DNA from: Pseudoalteromonas sp. MEBiC 03607
GTDB lineage: Bacteria; Pseudomonadota; Gammaproteobacteria; Enterobacterales; Alteromonadaceae
Length of the DNA: 64,000 nt
Direction: 5' to 3'
Assembly: GCF_004792295.1 (NCBI RefSeq)
Contig: NZ_SRRY01000002.1
Span: 310,001-374,000, forward strand
This document shows positions 54,163 through 63,627 of this stretch, one piece after another. Under the pieces are notes generated by a model. That model was given only the letters and a program-made list of their open reading frames with translations. It ran no database searches and had not been told where the DNA came from. Both the position numbers and the translations under genes were made by a program. Positions within the stretch are counted from its first letter, which is position 1. The number at the start of each line of letters is the position of its first letter.

Positions 54163-54936
54163 ATGGCTAGAAAAGTTCGTCGTGCAAACGTAATAAGTAC
54201 TACACGTATTTCCCCACATCTACAAAGGATTGTCGTTGGCTCAGACGAGTTTGCCGATTTTCCACAAGACGCAAAAGGTGCGTACGTAAAGGTACTACTT
54301 CCTCATGCCGGTGAATCTAAGGTTGAACTTGATTTACACGCTGAACACCCAGCATTAATGCGCTCTTACACGATTCGCGAAATTAACCCTGCTAACGGTG
54401 CAATTACCCTCGACTTTGTGGTTAACCAACATCAAGGTGTGGCAACTAACTGGGCACAAAATGCGAGAGTTGGCGACGAGGTGGGTATTGCAGGCCCGGG
54501 CCCTAAAAAACTCACAGACTTCACGCAAACACATTATTTAATGCTGGCAGATTTAACCTCTGTAAATGCAATCAATGGCTATTTACAAGCGCTGCCGCAA
54601 GATGCCACTGTCGATGTCATTATTCATGTTGCTGATAAAGCCGACATCATTGAGCTTGAACAAATTAAAGCACACACTCAACATAGTGTTGAATGGCTAG
54701 TTACAGATGAACCAGAAACAGATTTACTCGACCAAGTAACACGCTTATGTGCAGGTTATAACACGCAACCAATGGTGTTTATGGCACTAGAAGCAAGCTT
54801 GGTAAAAGTAATTCGCCGTTTAGTAACAAGCAGTTTTGAAATTAACCGTGAGCACATTGTTGCATCTGCCTATTGGAAGCATGGAATTGATGCCGATGGC
54901 CTAAAGGTGGAAAAACAGCAACAAAGCCGTGCCTAA
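54163..54936 (+). CDS. Siderophore-interacting protein (NAD(P)H ferric-siderophore reductase family)
   Basis: A 257-aa FAD-containing reductase related to ViuB/YqjH, which releases iron from ferric siderophores in the cytoplasm. The FAD-binding part has ALMRSYTIREINPANGAITLDFVVNQHQGVATNWAQNARVGDEVGIAGPGP; RSYTIRE is the usual FAD motif. The C-terminal SIP half has YLMLADLTSVNAINGYL and the ending IVASAYWKHGIDAD, with YWKHG typical of the family. AGGAGACC precedes the ATG. A flavin-dependent LLM oxidoreductase follows after 67 bp. Confidence 0.92.
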   Translation: MARKVRRANVISTTRISPHLQRIVVGSDEFADFPQDAKGAYVKVLLPHAGESKVELDLHAEHPALMRSYTIREINPANGAITLDFVVNQHQGVATNWAQNARVGDEVGIAGPGPKKLTDFTQTHYLMLADLTSVNAINGYLQALPQDATVDVIIHVADKADIIELEQIKAHTQHSVEWLVTDEPETDLLDQVTRLCAGYNTQPMVFMALEASLVKVIRRLVTSSFEINREHIVASAYWKHGIDADGLKVEKQQQSRA

Positions 54937-55003
54937 TTAGCATTTGAAAAATAGCTATTCGCTCTCATTAACTAACTATAAAGAGTTAAATTTTGGAGAG
55001 CGG

Positions 55004-55999
55004 ATGTCAGACCTTACAAATACACCTTTTTCATTGCTTGAATTAAGCCCAATGAAAGAGCACGAAACAGTTTCGCAAACACTCGCTAACAGTGTTACCT
55101 ATGCGCAAACAGCTGATAAGCTTGGCTTTAATCGGTTTTGGATGGCAGAGCACCATAATATGCGTGGTATTGTGTGTGCAGCCACCTCAGTACTGATCGG
55201 CCATATAGCAGGTAAAACTCAGAATATCCGCGTAGGTGCGGGTGGGGTGATGCTACCTAACCATCCACCGCTGGTGGTCGCTGAGCAATTTGGCACCCTT
55301 GAAAGCTTATATCCGGGAAGGATTGATTTAGGTCTAGGCCGTGCTCCTGGTAGTGATCCAATTACCAGCCGCGCACTGCGCAGAGACGAGCAAAGGGCAG
55401 AACACTTTGCAAATGAAGTGACAGAGCTGCAAGGTTTACTTGGCCCATATAAAGGTGACTCTCCAGTACGCGCAATCCCAGGTGAAAACACTAATGTACC
55501 AATCTGGTTACTAGGCTCAAGCCTTTATAGTGCACAGCTTGCAGCTAAAAAAGGCTTGCCATATGCATTTGCAGGGCATTTTGCACCGCGCTTTGTTGAA
55601 GAGGCCATTGCATTGTATCGCAAAGAATTTCAACCATCTGACGTGTTAGATAAGCCATATGTGATGCTTGGCTTACCTGTTGTTGCAGCAGACACAGACG
55701 AACAAGCACAGTTTTTAGCAACCACAGCAAAACAACGTATTTTGGCACTTATGCGTGGCAAGCCACTTTGGCTAAAAGAGCCAGTTCAAACTATGGAAGG
55801 GTTATGGACAGCACAAGAAAAAATGCAAGTAGAGAGCTTTTTAGGGCTTTCAGTTGTTGGCGGTCAAGCGAGCGTTAAGCATAAGTTGAGTATGATTAAA
55901 CAAACGCTACAGGTTGATGAGTTTATTTTTACTAATGACCTGTATGAATTGAGTGACAGGCAGCATGCGCTGGAAATACTAGCAAGTATTATGAAATAA
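55004..55999 (+). CDS. LLM-class flavin-dependent oxidoreductase (luciferase-like)
   Basis: A 331-aa TIM-barrel oxidoreductase of the bacterial luciferase superfamily, YhbW-like. Signatures are TPFSLLELSPMKEHETVSQTL, RFWMAEHHNMRGIVCAATSVLIGHIAGKTQNIRVGAGGVMLPNHPPLVVAEQFGTLESLYPGRIDLGLGRAPG. I start it at ATG 55004, preceded by GGAGAGCGG; the upstream ATG 54944 adds 20 residues without family features. Substrate unknown. It is probably cotranscribed with the SIP gene. Confidence 0.9.
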   Translation: MSDLTNTPFSLLELSPMKEHETVSQTLANSVTYAQTADKLGFNRFWMAEHHNMRGIVCAATSVLIGHIAGKTQNIRVGAGGVMLPNHPPLVVAEQFGTLESLYPGRIDLGLGRAPGSDPITSRALRRDEQRAEHFANEVTELQGLLGPYKGDSPVRAIPGENTNVPIWLLGSSLYSAQLAAKKGLPYAFAGHFAPRFVEEAIALYRKEFQPSDVLDKPYVMLGLPVVAADTDEQAQFLATTAKQRILALMRGKPLWLKEPVQTMEGLWTAQEKMQVESFLGLSVVGGQASVKHKLSMIKQTLQVDEFIFTNDLYELSDRQHALEILASIMK

Positions 56000-56172
56000 A
56001 CAGCTATTGCACTACTTGAGCGCGTGATTAGTCGATTACGCGCCTTTATAAAAACTTGTTACTTATTTAACAAACGGTTTTTTAGATTGAATTGATTTAA
56101 TTATTCCGTTTTAAGGATTGAATTTAACTTAATACAATACATTTATTAATCATAACCCTAGGAAGGTGCACC

Positions 56173-57129
56173 GTGAAATCTCAAACAATTGCCGCAGTAG
56201 AGCCACAAACAAAAACAGCATTAATCGCTGAGGGTGGTGGGCAACGTGGGATTTTTACCGCAGGTGTACTCGATGCATGGTTAGAAAATAATTACGATCC
56301 ATTCGATTTATTCATTGGTACATCAGCTGGTTCACAAAATTTAACGAGTTATTTAGCGCGTCAAAAGGGCTACGCAAAGCGTTTAATTAGAGGTCTTTCG
56401 CGCCATAAGCGTTTCTTTCAACTTGGCCGAGGTCTTATCGGAAAAAGCATCGTTGATCTTGATTGGTATTTTGAAAAAACCAAAGAAGTAAACCGTGCCC
56501 TTGATTTTAAAACCGCGACTCAAAGTTTAGGTAATCGCGAACTGTTGATCACAACCACAAATGCAGCAGATCGTAAACCGTATTACTTGAGCCCAAATGG
56601 AGAAGATACGCAATGGTTAGCACTGTTAAAGGCATCAAGCGCTTTACCTTTTTTGTATAAAGATGGTGTGAACTTAACGCCTTGGATGACAACCAAAGCG
56701 GCTAATGATGCTATTATTCAAAGTTCGAATACTGATTTAGTTCATGATATGTATTTAGATGGCGGCTTAGCAGCACCTTTGCCAGTTAAAGAAGCTTATA
56801 ATCGTGGTGCACGGGACATTGTAGTAATTCGTACCGTTGACCAAGATTTTCAAATTCAGTCGGAGTGGGTGAATAAATTTAAATCATTTGTTCGCGTTTC
56901 TGGCTATTGCCCTAAAACAATCGATTACTTAGTTCAGCATGAACAAGCTTATCAAGACGAACTCGACTTTATCGCTAACCCACCAAGTGATGCGCGGATC
57001 ACGCAAATTTTTGCAGGTGATAAACTACGCAGTAAGTTGCTGGGTAGTACAGATTCAGATCTGCGCTTTGATCACAAATTAGGCTTAGCGGCAGGTCGTG
57101 CCTTTTTACAGCAGCAACTGCTAAATTAG
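56173..57129 (+). CDS. Patatin-like phospholipase, YjjU-like
   Basis: A 318-aa serine hydrolase. The oxyanion glycines are in EGGGQRGIFTAGVL (residues 20-33), the nucleophile in GTSAG (Ser51), and the dyad Asp in YLDGGLAAPLP near 200. The layout is that of the YjjU/patatin family of cytoplasmic lipid acyl hydrolases. Start is GTG 56173 with GGAAGG 6 bp upstream. It is followed 120 bp later by an AGCS symporter and then a second patatin. Confidence 0.92.
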   Translation: MKSQTIAAVEPQTKTALIAEGGGQRGIFTAGVLDAWLENNYDPFDLFIGTSAGSQNLTSYLARQKGYAKRLIRGLSRHKRFFQLGRGLIGKSIVDLDWYFEKTKEVNRALDFKTATQSLGNRELLITTTNAADRKPYYLSPNGEDTQWLALLKASSALPFLYKDGVNLTPWMTTKAANDAIIQSSNTDLVHDMYLDGGLAAPLPVKEAYNRGARDIVVIRTVDQDFQIQSEWVNKFKSFVRVSGYCPKTIDYLVQHEQAYQDELDFIANPPSDARITQIFAGDKLRSKLLGSTDSDLRFDHKLGLAAGRAFLQQQLLN

Positions 57130-57249
57130 TCGGTAGCATGCACAGTTAATTAATCCCATTGCCTACTTGAGATATTCGTAAATAAAGTTAAAGTGGTTAG
57201 CTATTCACTTTTTGTGATTTTTTATCTAAAAGAACAATAAAGGCTTGCC

Positions 57250-58659
57250 ATGTTTAACACTGCGGTATCGACAATAAATGGTCTTCTCTGGGGAGAAGGC
57301 CAAATTCTTATTTATATTCTACTGTTTGCTGGAATTTGGTTTTCGGTACGCTTAAAAGCAATTCAATTGGTTAAGTTTCGCCATATGTTTAGCTTGTTAA
57401 AGTCGAGTAGCAGCACCGATAAAAACTCAATCAGTTCATTTCAAGCTTTATGTACTGGCCTTTCTGCACGAGTAGGCACAGGAAACCTTGCAGGCGTTGC
57501 CGTAGCAATTTCGTTAGGTGGCAGTGGCGCAATATTTTGGATGTGGGTCATTGCCATTTTGGGCATGGCTACTGGCTTTGCAGAAAGCGTACTCGGGCAA
57601 GTGTATAAAGTCAGGGATGCCAACGGTGAGTTTAGGGGTGGGCCTGCTTATTATATCCAGCAAGGGCTAGGCAGCAGAGCACTGGCGGTGTGTTTTGCTT
57701 TTTGCCTGTTTCTTGGTTATGGCTTTACCTTCAGTGCCATGCAAACAAATACCATAACTGATGCCCTCAATTACGCATTCGAAATTCCAACATTGTATTC
57801 AGGCGTTGTGATCACAATACTGGCAGGCTCAATTATTTTAGGTGGCTTTAAAGCTATAGCCCGTTTTGCTGAACGTATCGTGCCAGTGATGGGGATTTTA
57901 TTTGTTCTAGCCGCCATCATAATTACTTTACTAAATATCGGCAAAGTCCCTGCCATGATTGAAGATATTTTACTGTCGGCTTTTGGCTTACAAGAAGCAG
58001 GCGCAGGAGCTATGGGCGCAGCAATTAAAAACGGTATTCAGCGCGGGCTTTATTCGAATGAAGCGGGTGCCGGTAGTGTGCCACACGCATCAGGCTGTGC
58101 ATCACCAGTACCCAATCACCCGGTCACTCAAGGCTACATTCAAATGCTAGGGGTGTTTTTCGACACTATTGTGCTGTGTAGTTGTACAGCCGTCATTATT
58201 CTATTAGCTGATATTGATATAAGCGGCGAAATGGAAGGAATACGTTTAACTCAATCTGCGATGACAGCACACATGGCCGCTGGTGGCATTTACTTTGTAG
58301 CGGCTGCGATTTGTTTATTTGCGTTTACTTCAGTGGTTGCAAACTATGCCTATGCAGAGAGTAACCTGCACTTATTTAAGCTAGATAATAAACTTGGTCG
58401 AGGTATTTATACCAGTTTATATTTATCAATGATGATTTGGGGCGCCTCGGCGACCATTAAACAAGTATGGGATCTCGCTGATATAGCACTTGGCCTAATG
58501 ACAGTGGTGAACGTTATCGCTATCATACGCTTAACGCCAACTATCTTATCTGTTACTAAAGACTACCATAGTCAACGAGAAGCAGGACAAGAGCCTAGTT
58601 TTGATTCTGAAAAAGTAAAAGTACAAGGACAAACGGAACTGGGCATTTGGCGAAAATAA
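57250..58659 (+). CDS. Alanine/glycine:cation symporter (AGCS family)
   Basis: A 469-aa inner-membrane sodium- or proton-coupled amino-acid carrier with about eleven helices. The family signature is ALCTGLSARVGTGNLAGVAVAISLGGSGAIFWMW, followed by SNEAGAGSVPHASGCASPV, the conserved substrate-site segment. Usual substrates are alanine and glycine. Start ATG 57250 follows AAAGGCTTGCC. It ends 30 bp before the second patatin gene, so cotranscription is likely. Confidence 0.94.
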   Translation: MFNTAVSTINGLLWGEGQILIYILLFAGIWFSVRLKAIQLVKFRHMFSLLKSSSSTDKNSISSFQALCTGLSARVGTGNLAGVAVAISLGGSGAIFWMWVIAILGMATGFAESVLGQVYKVRDANGEFRGGPAYYIQQGLGSRALAVCFAFCLFLGYGFTFSAMQTNTITDALNYAFEIPTLYSGVVITILAGSIILGGFKAIARFAERIVPVMGILFVLAAIIITLLNIGKVPAMIEDILLSAFGLQEAGAGAMGAAIKNGIQRGLYSNEAGAGSVPHASGCASPVPNHPVTQGYIQMLGVFFDTIVLCSCTAVIILLADIDISGEMEGIRLTQSAMTAHMAAGGIYFVAAAICLFAFTSVVANYAYAESNLHLFKLDNKLGRGIYTSLYLSMMIWGASATIKQVWDLADIALGLMTVVNVIAIIRLTPTILSVTKDYHSQREAGQEPSFDSEKVKVQGQTELGIWRK

Positions 58660-58689
58660 CCGATAACAATAACCAAAAAGCAGTTGCAC

Positions 58690-59739
58690 ATGATAGATAT
58701 TTACGCAGGCCCAAGCGCAGCAAAAGCGATTAAAGAACAAGGAATGACACCAGACCTATTTAGCACATTTTTAGGGGCGAGTGGTGGTCCAAAATGGTTT
58801 ACATTATTTGGTCTTGATAAATATTTGTTTGGTGAGTTTTTTAAAGAGCGAAACACAACATTAAACTTATTAGGGTCAAGCGCTGGCGCATTTAGAGCTG
58901 CGTGTTTTGCTCAAAATGACCCCGTTGCAGCAATATCGCGATTAGCAAAGTCATACTCTGAAACACGTTATTCATCAAATAAAGCAAAGCCTGAAGAAAT
59001 AACGACAAAAGCAAGAGAGTTATTAAGCACTGTTTTTGCTGAAAATGGCATTCAAGAAATCATAGATAACCCCGTTTTTAAAGCCCACTTTATTGTTGCA
59101 AAATCGAATGGGTTTGTAGCCTCAGAAAACAAACTGATGCAGTTAATGGGTTTATCTAAAAGTTACTTAGCGAATAGATTAAACAGACGCTTTTTAAACA
59201 AACAGTATGAGCGTTATGTGTTTCAACCTTCAGATAGCCAGTTATCATTTTCAGATAACAATACCTTCAATACCCATACTATTGAGCTAAACGAAGATAA
59301 TTTAGCAGATGCTTTACTTGCTTCAGGCTCTATTCCGTTAGTGATGCAAGGTATTAAAAATATAACAGGAACACCACCAGGGATGTATCGTGATGGTGGT
59401 ATCATCGATTATCACTTTGATTTAAATATTCATAATGATGGGCTTATCTTGTATCCGCACTTTAATAACAAACCAAAAGCAGGGTGGTTTGATAAAAGTT
59501 TAAAGCGCGGAATTACACCAAAAAACTATGACAAAGTAGTTATGATCACCCCATCAGCTGAGTTTATTGCGTCATTACCTTATGGCAAGATCCCCGATAG
59601 AACTGACTTCACCGAACTCGATGCTGACACACGTATTAAATACTGGCGACAAGTGCTCAGCGAAACAGAGCGCCTTGGCGAAGCCTTCGTTAAGCTTTGT
59701 GAGCACCCTATAGAGCCAAAAATTCAAATTATTACTTAA
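58690..59739 (+). CDS. Patatin-like phospholipase, second copy of distinct type
   Basis: A 349-aa patatin-fold hydrolase that differs from its neighbour: GASGGPKWF near 29 replaces the usual GGG oxyanion motif, the nucleophile is in GSSAG (Ser64), and the Asp is in [11 protein letters not shown] near 235. I start it at ATG 58690 rather than TTG 58684. It is likely in one unit with the symporter. The 3' end overlaps the chemoreceptor gene by 8 bp, tail to tail. Confidence 0.87.
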   Translation: MIDIYAGPSAAKAIKEQGMTPDLFSTFLGASGGPKWFTLFGLDKYLFGEFFKERNTTLNLLGSSAGAFRAACFAQNDPVAAISRLAKSYSETRYSSNKAKPEEITTKARELLSTVFAENGIQEIIDNPVFKAHFIVAKSNGFVASENKLMQLMGLSKSYLANRLNRRFLNKQYERYVFQPSDSQLSFSDNNTFNTHTIELNEDNLADALLASGSIPLVMQGIKNITGTPPGMYRDGGIIDYHFDLNIHNDGLILYPHFNNKPKAGWFDKSLKRGITPKNYDKVVMITPSAEFIASLPYGKIPDRTDFTELDADTRIKYWRQVLSETERLGEAFVKLCEHPIEPKIQIIT

Positions 59740-61306
59740 ACTGATTAACTAGCGCTGTTTGTTCATTAACCTTGTTCAATAATGCTGCACAGAGTTGTTG
59801 CGAAGTATGGCCAAGCTCAGTGCATTCAAGAGTAAATTCTTGTGCTGAGGTTATGTTTGTTGCAATCAGCTGACTTGCTGTTAGTTGCTCAGTCATTGCG
59901 TGTGCAATAATGCTGTTAAGTTCACTCAGTTTCACTGATTGTGCTTTGATATGCTCTAAGCTCTCACCACTTTGATGAGCAAGTTCAACACTTTTAGCTG
60001 ACAAAGCAAGGCCATCAGACATCGCATGCTGTGCTTGTTGCGAAGCCTCAGTTAAATGATTGAGGACAGTTTTAATTTCTTCTGTTGATTGTTGAGTCCG
60101 ATAGGCAAGGGCACGTACTTCACCTGCGACAACAGCAAACCCGCGTCCATGTTCACCTGCTCTTGCTGCTTCTATTGCTGCATTAAGTGCTAATAAATTT
60201 GTTTGATCAGCAATTGCATTAATCTCATTCAAAATTGCAACAATATGTTTATTTCCCTCAATAAGGTCGACCACTTGTTCACTTGCAATGTGTAATTTTT
60301 TGTCTAATTCACTAATTGAATCAATAGTTTGGTGAACAGAAGTTACTCCTTGTTCTGTTGATTTTTTAGATGCTTCAGCAGCTTGAGTAGACGCTGAAGT
60401 ACTCGATGAAAGTTCATTGATTGAAGCAGTCATTTGCTCTGTAGCAACAACAATTTGCGCAACTTCATCAGTTTGTTTGGTCAAAAGTTCTGTTACAGCT
60501 AACCCAGAATCAGCGCATTGCTGGGCATTGTTATTTACACCCATGGTCACATCGTTAACTCGACCAACAACAGCTTTTAACTTTGCTTGTTGCATTTCAA
60601 GAGCTAAGTGTAAAAAACCAATTTCATCATTACTACCAGAATATAAATAAGCCATGAGAGGGTTATCGTAAATACTTTTTGCTTTTTGTATGAGCGCTTT
60701 ATATTTCATTCGCCAAAAAAACAAACCTAGATTTATTGAAACTAAACTGCAAAGTAATAATAAAGATACTGCAGAAAACCCACTTGTAAATAAAAGCACA
60801 AAAGAAAGAATTAAAGTTAAAAATAAAGACCATGATAAATATAAAGTTGAATCAAAAGGCTGTTTCAGTGCTTTTGAGTTAGAAACCTTATTAATCTTTT
60901 CGTATTCTTCAGTTGCTCTAGCTAAAACATCATCATTAAGTTTTGTACGTACAGATTGGTATTCTACAGTTTGGCCGCTCGCGTCTTTGATGGGGGTAAC
61001 AAATGCATTAACCCAATAGTAATTACCATCTTTACAGCGATTCTTAACAGGGCCCATCCAAGATCTACCGTTATGTAGGTGTTGCCATAAATCAGCAAAT
61101 GCAAGTTTAGGCATGTCGCTGTGGCGTACTAGGTTATGGGGCTGATTAACCATTTCAGCTAATGTAAAACCTGAAATATTACAAAACTCTTGGTTTGCAT
61201 ATGTTATGTAACTATCTAAATCGGTAGTTGAAAGCAAAATGTCAGAATCTGAAAATTTAACTTCTTTATTGTTTGTTTTATCAATTTTCACGTTTAAATT
61301 ATCCAA
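59732..61306 (-). CDS. Aer-like PAS-domain methyl-accepting chemoreceptor
   Basis: A 524-aa energy-taxis receptor. The N-terminal PAS domain (about 20-115) has [31 protein letters not shown], close to the FAD-binding PAS of E. coli Aer, and [25 protein letters not shown]. Two membrane helices at about 155-195 follow. The methylation-helix region has no obvious HAMP. The signalling tip is [42 protein letters not shown] near 365-405. By analogy it senses redox or oxygen and signals through CheA/CheW. Confidence 0.94.
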   Translation of the reverse strand: MDNLNVKIDKTNNKEVKFSDSDILLSTTDLDSYITYANQEFCNISGFTLAEMVNQPHNLVRHSDMPKLAFADLWQHLHNGRSWMGPVKNRCKDGNYYWVNAFVTPIKDASGQTVEYQSVRTKLNDDVLARATEEYEKINKVSNSKALKQPFDSTLYLSWSLFLTLILSFVLLFTSGFSAVSLLLLCSLVSINLGLFFWRMKYKALIQKAKSIYDNPLMAYLYSGSNDEIGFLHLALEMQQAKLKAVVGRVNDVTMGVNNNAQQCADSGLAVTELLTKQTDEVAQIVVATEQMTASINELSSSTSASTQAAEASKKSTEQGVTSVHQTIDSISELDKKLHIASEQVVDLIEGNKHIVAILNEINAIADQTNLLALNAAIEAARAGEHGRGFAVVAGEVRALAYRTQQSTEEIKTVLNHLTEASQQAQHAMSDGLALSAKSVELAHQSGESLEHIKAQSVKLSELNSIIAHAMTEQLTASQLIATNITSAQEFTLECTELGHTSQQLCAALLNKVNEQTALVNQFK

Positions 61307-61689
61307 ATCAGAAATAGAGGAGGTATTTGTACAAGAAACTAAACTAAGATTTGAGATTTTAATTAATTACTAAAAAATCAATTTAAAGCAAGTTGTTGAA
61401 TTTAATTACATAATGTAGCGGTAAATTGATTAGAAAGAAGTAGGAAATTTCTCATTTGTTGAATTATTTAGATTAATATAAATCACGCAACATTAAAAAA
61501 ATTACAAATTGAAAAGTGATTTACTTAAATCAAAGGTGTCAAGCGTGTTTAAGTGAATTTTGGCTTTGTTTAACGTTGGATTCTGGAATCTTTGGTAGAT
61601 TAAATGACTAGAATTTAAATGCTCAGAGATGGTTATTTAACTACACCAACAAGAGTCGTTGGTGTAGCAAGATTAATTATATTTAAATA
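61307..61689. other. 383-bp AT-rich intergenic region
   Basis: It contains the upstream region of the chemoreceptor and, at 61641-61667, a hairpin with arms CTACACCAAC and GTTGGTGTAG. No gene or recognisable RNA is visible; the rest is low-complexity AT-rich sequence. Confidence 0.6.
61641..61667. terminator. Hairpin downstream of the excalibur gene
   Basis: CTACACCAAC (61641-61650) pairs perfectly with GTTGGTGTAG (61658-61667) around a 7-base loop, 22 bp beyond the excalibur stop. The T-run is weak. Confidence 0.55.
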
Positions 61690-62004
61690 CTAGCGGTTAT
61701 GTAACCTTGGTTCATCCTGACATGGAATGCCATCAAAATTTTTATCTAAATTTGTATCAGGGCAGTTACGCATAAAAAAAACAGCTTCTTCTAGAGAGTT
61801 CATTTGACTGCAGTATTTCCTACCATCACATGTATAGATAGGTTCTTGTGAAATATCAGTTTGTCTTTTATGCGTATATTTATTTTGAATTGGCTCAATG
61901 ATTTGCTGCTGTATTGTGTCGACAGCAGAAGTTTCCCCGTAATTATTTGCATAGAATGCCCAAGCTCCAAAAGCAATTACAATTAGTAAGAAAATTTTTC
62001 TCAT
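61690..62004 (-). CDS. Small excalibur-domain membrane protein, copy 1
   Basis: A 104-aa protein with an N-terminal helix (IFLLIVIAFGAWAFYANNYG) and a C-terminal excalibur calcium-binding domain: YTCDGRKYCSQMNSLEEAVFFMRNC followed by DTNLDKNFDGIPCQDE. The Asp-rich DxNxDGxxC loop fits the calcium-binding motif. I start it at ATG 62004, with CAGGAG five bases upstream; the longer frame to 62076 lacks a Shine-Dalgarno. It is paralogous to the protein at 62743. Function unknown. Confidence 0.75.
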   Translation of the reverse strand: MRKIFLLIVIAFGAWAFYANNYGETSAVDTIQQQIIEPIQNKYTHKRQTDISQEPIYTCDGRKYCSQMNSLEEAVFFMRNCPDTNLDKNFDGIPCQDEPRLHNR

Positions 62005-62314
62005 ATGAGCTCCTGTTGAAGATACTAAAAAATGGATAGTAATATTTATAAAATCGAGATTAAGGTTGTAATACATATTAAAATCAAACGACTGATTTTT
62101 TAATGGGTATTCGCTGAAAATTAGAAAATCTGAAATATCTTAGAATTCGGATATATATACTTTTATTTATAGCAAGTATTAAAATCAATAAAACTTTAAA
62201 AATAGGGTGATAAATCAGAAAGGTAAAAGGTTGGAAATTTAAAAATATGAAATTTCTTATAGTATTTATTTTGGGTTTTACGTTTGTTTATACATTGCTA
62301 TCATGATTTTTATA

Positions 62315-62337
62315 ACCAATCCTTTAAAAGGATTGGT
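62315..62337. repeat. 23-bp perfect hairpin ACCAATCCTTT-N1-AAAGGATTGGT
   Basis: Arms 62315-62325 and 62327-62337 are fully complementary. It encloses AAAGGA in its right arm, just before a GTG at 62336. Confidence 0.65.
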
Positions 62338-62629
62338 GAAAACTTTGAAAGCGTCGCTGACATTAAGCGTTATTTTTGTAGCATTTTTAAAGCTGTATTG
62401 CTTTAAAAAACTCAATACAGTGTAATAAACAGCAAAGAAACTTGATTGCACAGCAAAGGCATTCTTATCTGAACTTATGCGAGATAATAGATTGCTTAAA
62501 ATTTAGTTTTTAAAGGGTTGATAAAAACATAGCTATTTCATCTATGAACACAGATGAAATGATTAACACATTAAAAATGTAGATGATGTTGATTGCTTGG
62601 TTGATAGAATAATTATACGTAAAAATTAA
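62336..62629 (+). pseudogene. Possible decayed small gene(s)
   Basis: A GTG at 62336 opens a 29-residue frame with signal-like MKTLKASLTLSVIFVAFL, ending at TAA 62423. A second reading in another frame stays open to 62514 or so, and a third ends NTLK-NVDDVDCLVDRIIIRKN if one base is inserted or removed near 62575. The pieces look coding-like but are broken by stops and shifts. This is a low-confidence reading. Confidence 0.25.
62393..62420. repeat. Inverted repeat CTGTATTG / CAATACAG
   Basis: Perfect 8-bp arms at 62393-62400 and 62413-62420, with a 12-base spacer. It has CTGT and ACAG ends but not the LexA spacing of 8. Confidence 0.4.
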
Positions 62630-62672
62630 AATATCAATAACAGCCCATAAATTACGGTACGTAACATAAAAG

Positions 62673-62695
62673 AAAAGGGCGAAAAGCCCTTTTTT
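62673..62695. terminator. Intrinsic terminator near the second excalibur gene
   Basis: AAAAGGGC (62673-62680) pairs with GCCCTTTT (62686-62693) around GAAAA, followed by TT. It is 47 bp beyond the stop of the minus-strand excalibur gene and also suits plus-strand transcripts. Confidence 0.8.
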
Positions 62696-62742
62696 ATTAG
62701 TTACTTAATACTGCTGTCGTTCTTGACAGTTTGGCATCGGGG

Positions 62743-63054
62743 CTAGTGAAACCTTGTGTCATTTTCACAAGGTCTACCATCATTATCACCATCCATTTTT
62801 GTATTAGGACAATTACGAATAAAGTAATTTGCTTCAGCCAGTGAATTCATCTGACTACAGTACTGCCTTCCATCACACTTGAAGTTTTCTTCTTCTAAGG
62901 AATACCTAAAAGAATCATTTTCTAGAGTATGAGATTGTATTGGTTCTATAATTTCATACTGGATGATATCAACAGGGGTTACATTGCTATAATTGTTTGA
63001 GTAGTACTTCCAAGCTCCCATTGAGAACAATAAAATTATGATAAGTTTTTTCAT
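62743..63054 (-). CDS. Small excalibur-domain membrane protein, copy 2
   Basis: A 103-aa protein closely matching the copy at 61690: N-terminal helix (LIIILLFSMGAWKYYSNNYS), a shared middle segment (VDIIQYEIIEPIQ versus VDTIQQQIIEPIQ), then FKCDGRQYCSQMNSLAEANYFIRNC and KMDGDNDGRPCEND. I start at ATG 63054 with AAAGGA upstream; an upstream frame to 63090 runs into the neighbouring gene. It lies 11 bp downstream of the coiled-coil protein gene, so they are cotranscribed. Function unknown. Confidence 0.75.
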   Translation of the reverse strand: MKKLIIILLFSMGAWKYYSNNYSNVTPVDIIQYEIIEPIQSHTLENDSFRYSLEEENFKCDGRQYCSQMNSLAEANYFIRNCPNTKMDGDNDGRPCENDTRFH

Positions 63055-63065
63055 ATTAAGTCCTT

Positions 63066-63491
63066 TTAATTTGATTTTTTGTCTAGCCAATCACCACGTA
63101 AGTTAACCTCAGTAGTTCCTGTACTTGGCCTTTTAGCAGCTCGTGCACAAGCACCATCCATCATTGATTTATTACGATCTGATTGCAACTTCTGGTATTC
63201 ACTTCTCCAGAAATCACAAATCTCGTTATTGGTTCTTTGAGCATTATTAATTGCTTGTTGCTTTGCTGCCTGCTCAGCTTGTCTTTTTCTGAGTTGGCGT
63301 TGAGATTCTTCTAGCTTTAGCTTTGCACGAACGGCAGCAGCTTTAGCATCACGTTCTGCTTGATTGGCAATTGCTTTTGCTTCTTTAGCTAGAACATGTG
63401 CTCGGTATAAATAGTAACTTTCCATCGTAGCGAAGATGGAAATACCTGTAAAAGTAAGGCAGAAGTAAAGTTTGATGTAATTGATATGCAT
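63066..63491 (-). CDS. Small membrane protein with coiled coil, unknown
   Basis: A 141-aa protein with one N-terminal helix (IKLYFCLTFTGISIFATM) and a charged Ala/Arg/Glu/Gln-rich coiled coil (about 33-85, ERDAKAAAVRAKLKLEESQRQLRKRQAEQ), then a short domain with two cysteines (ICDFWRSEYQKL and MMDGACARAAKR). I do not recognise a named family. It is 11 bp upstream of the second excalibur gene and probably works with it. Confidence 0.6.
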   Translation of the reverse strand: MHINYIKLYFCLTFTGISIFATMESYYLYRAHVLAKEAKAIANQAERDAKAAAVRAKLKLEESQRQLRKRQAEQAAKQQAINNAQRTNNEICDFWRSEYQKLQSDRNKSMMDGACARAAKRPSTGTTEVNLRGDWLDKKSN

Positions 63492-63627
63492 AACTAATCC
63501 TTTAGTAAAAATATATGATTCAGCGGAAACTTAAATTTTAAAACCATCTATAAGTTGTTGTTAATATAAAAAAGGGCGTGAACCCCTATTTATTTAACTG
63601 TAATATTATCTTTATAAGTTAAAAGTT

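Larger units (their letters stand above)
62005..62742. other. 738-bp gene-poor AT-rich region between the two excalibur genes
   Basis: It holds a perfect 11-bp-arm hairpin (62315-62337), a second inverted repeat CTGTATTG/CAATACAG (62393-62420), apparent decayed reading frames (62336-62629) and a terminator (62673-62695). Nothing else is recognisable. Confidence 0.55.

Noticed and set aside
62393..62420. Second LexA box
   Set aside because: CTGT and ACAG ends are present but the spacing is far longer than eight bases, and no SOS gene follows.
62544..62629. Programmed -1 frameshift
   Set aside because: The A-run has no heptamer of the usual X-XXY-YYZ type in the zero frame; mutation or sequencing error is more likely.
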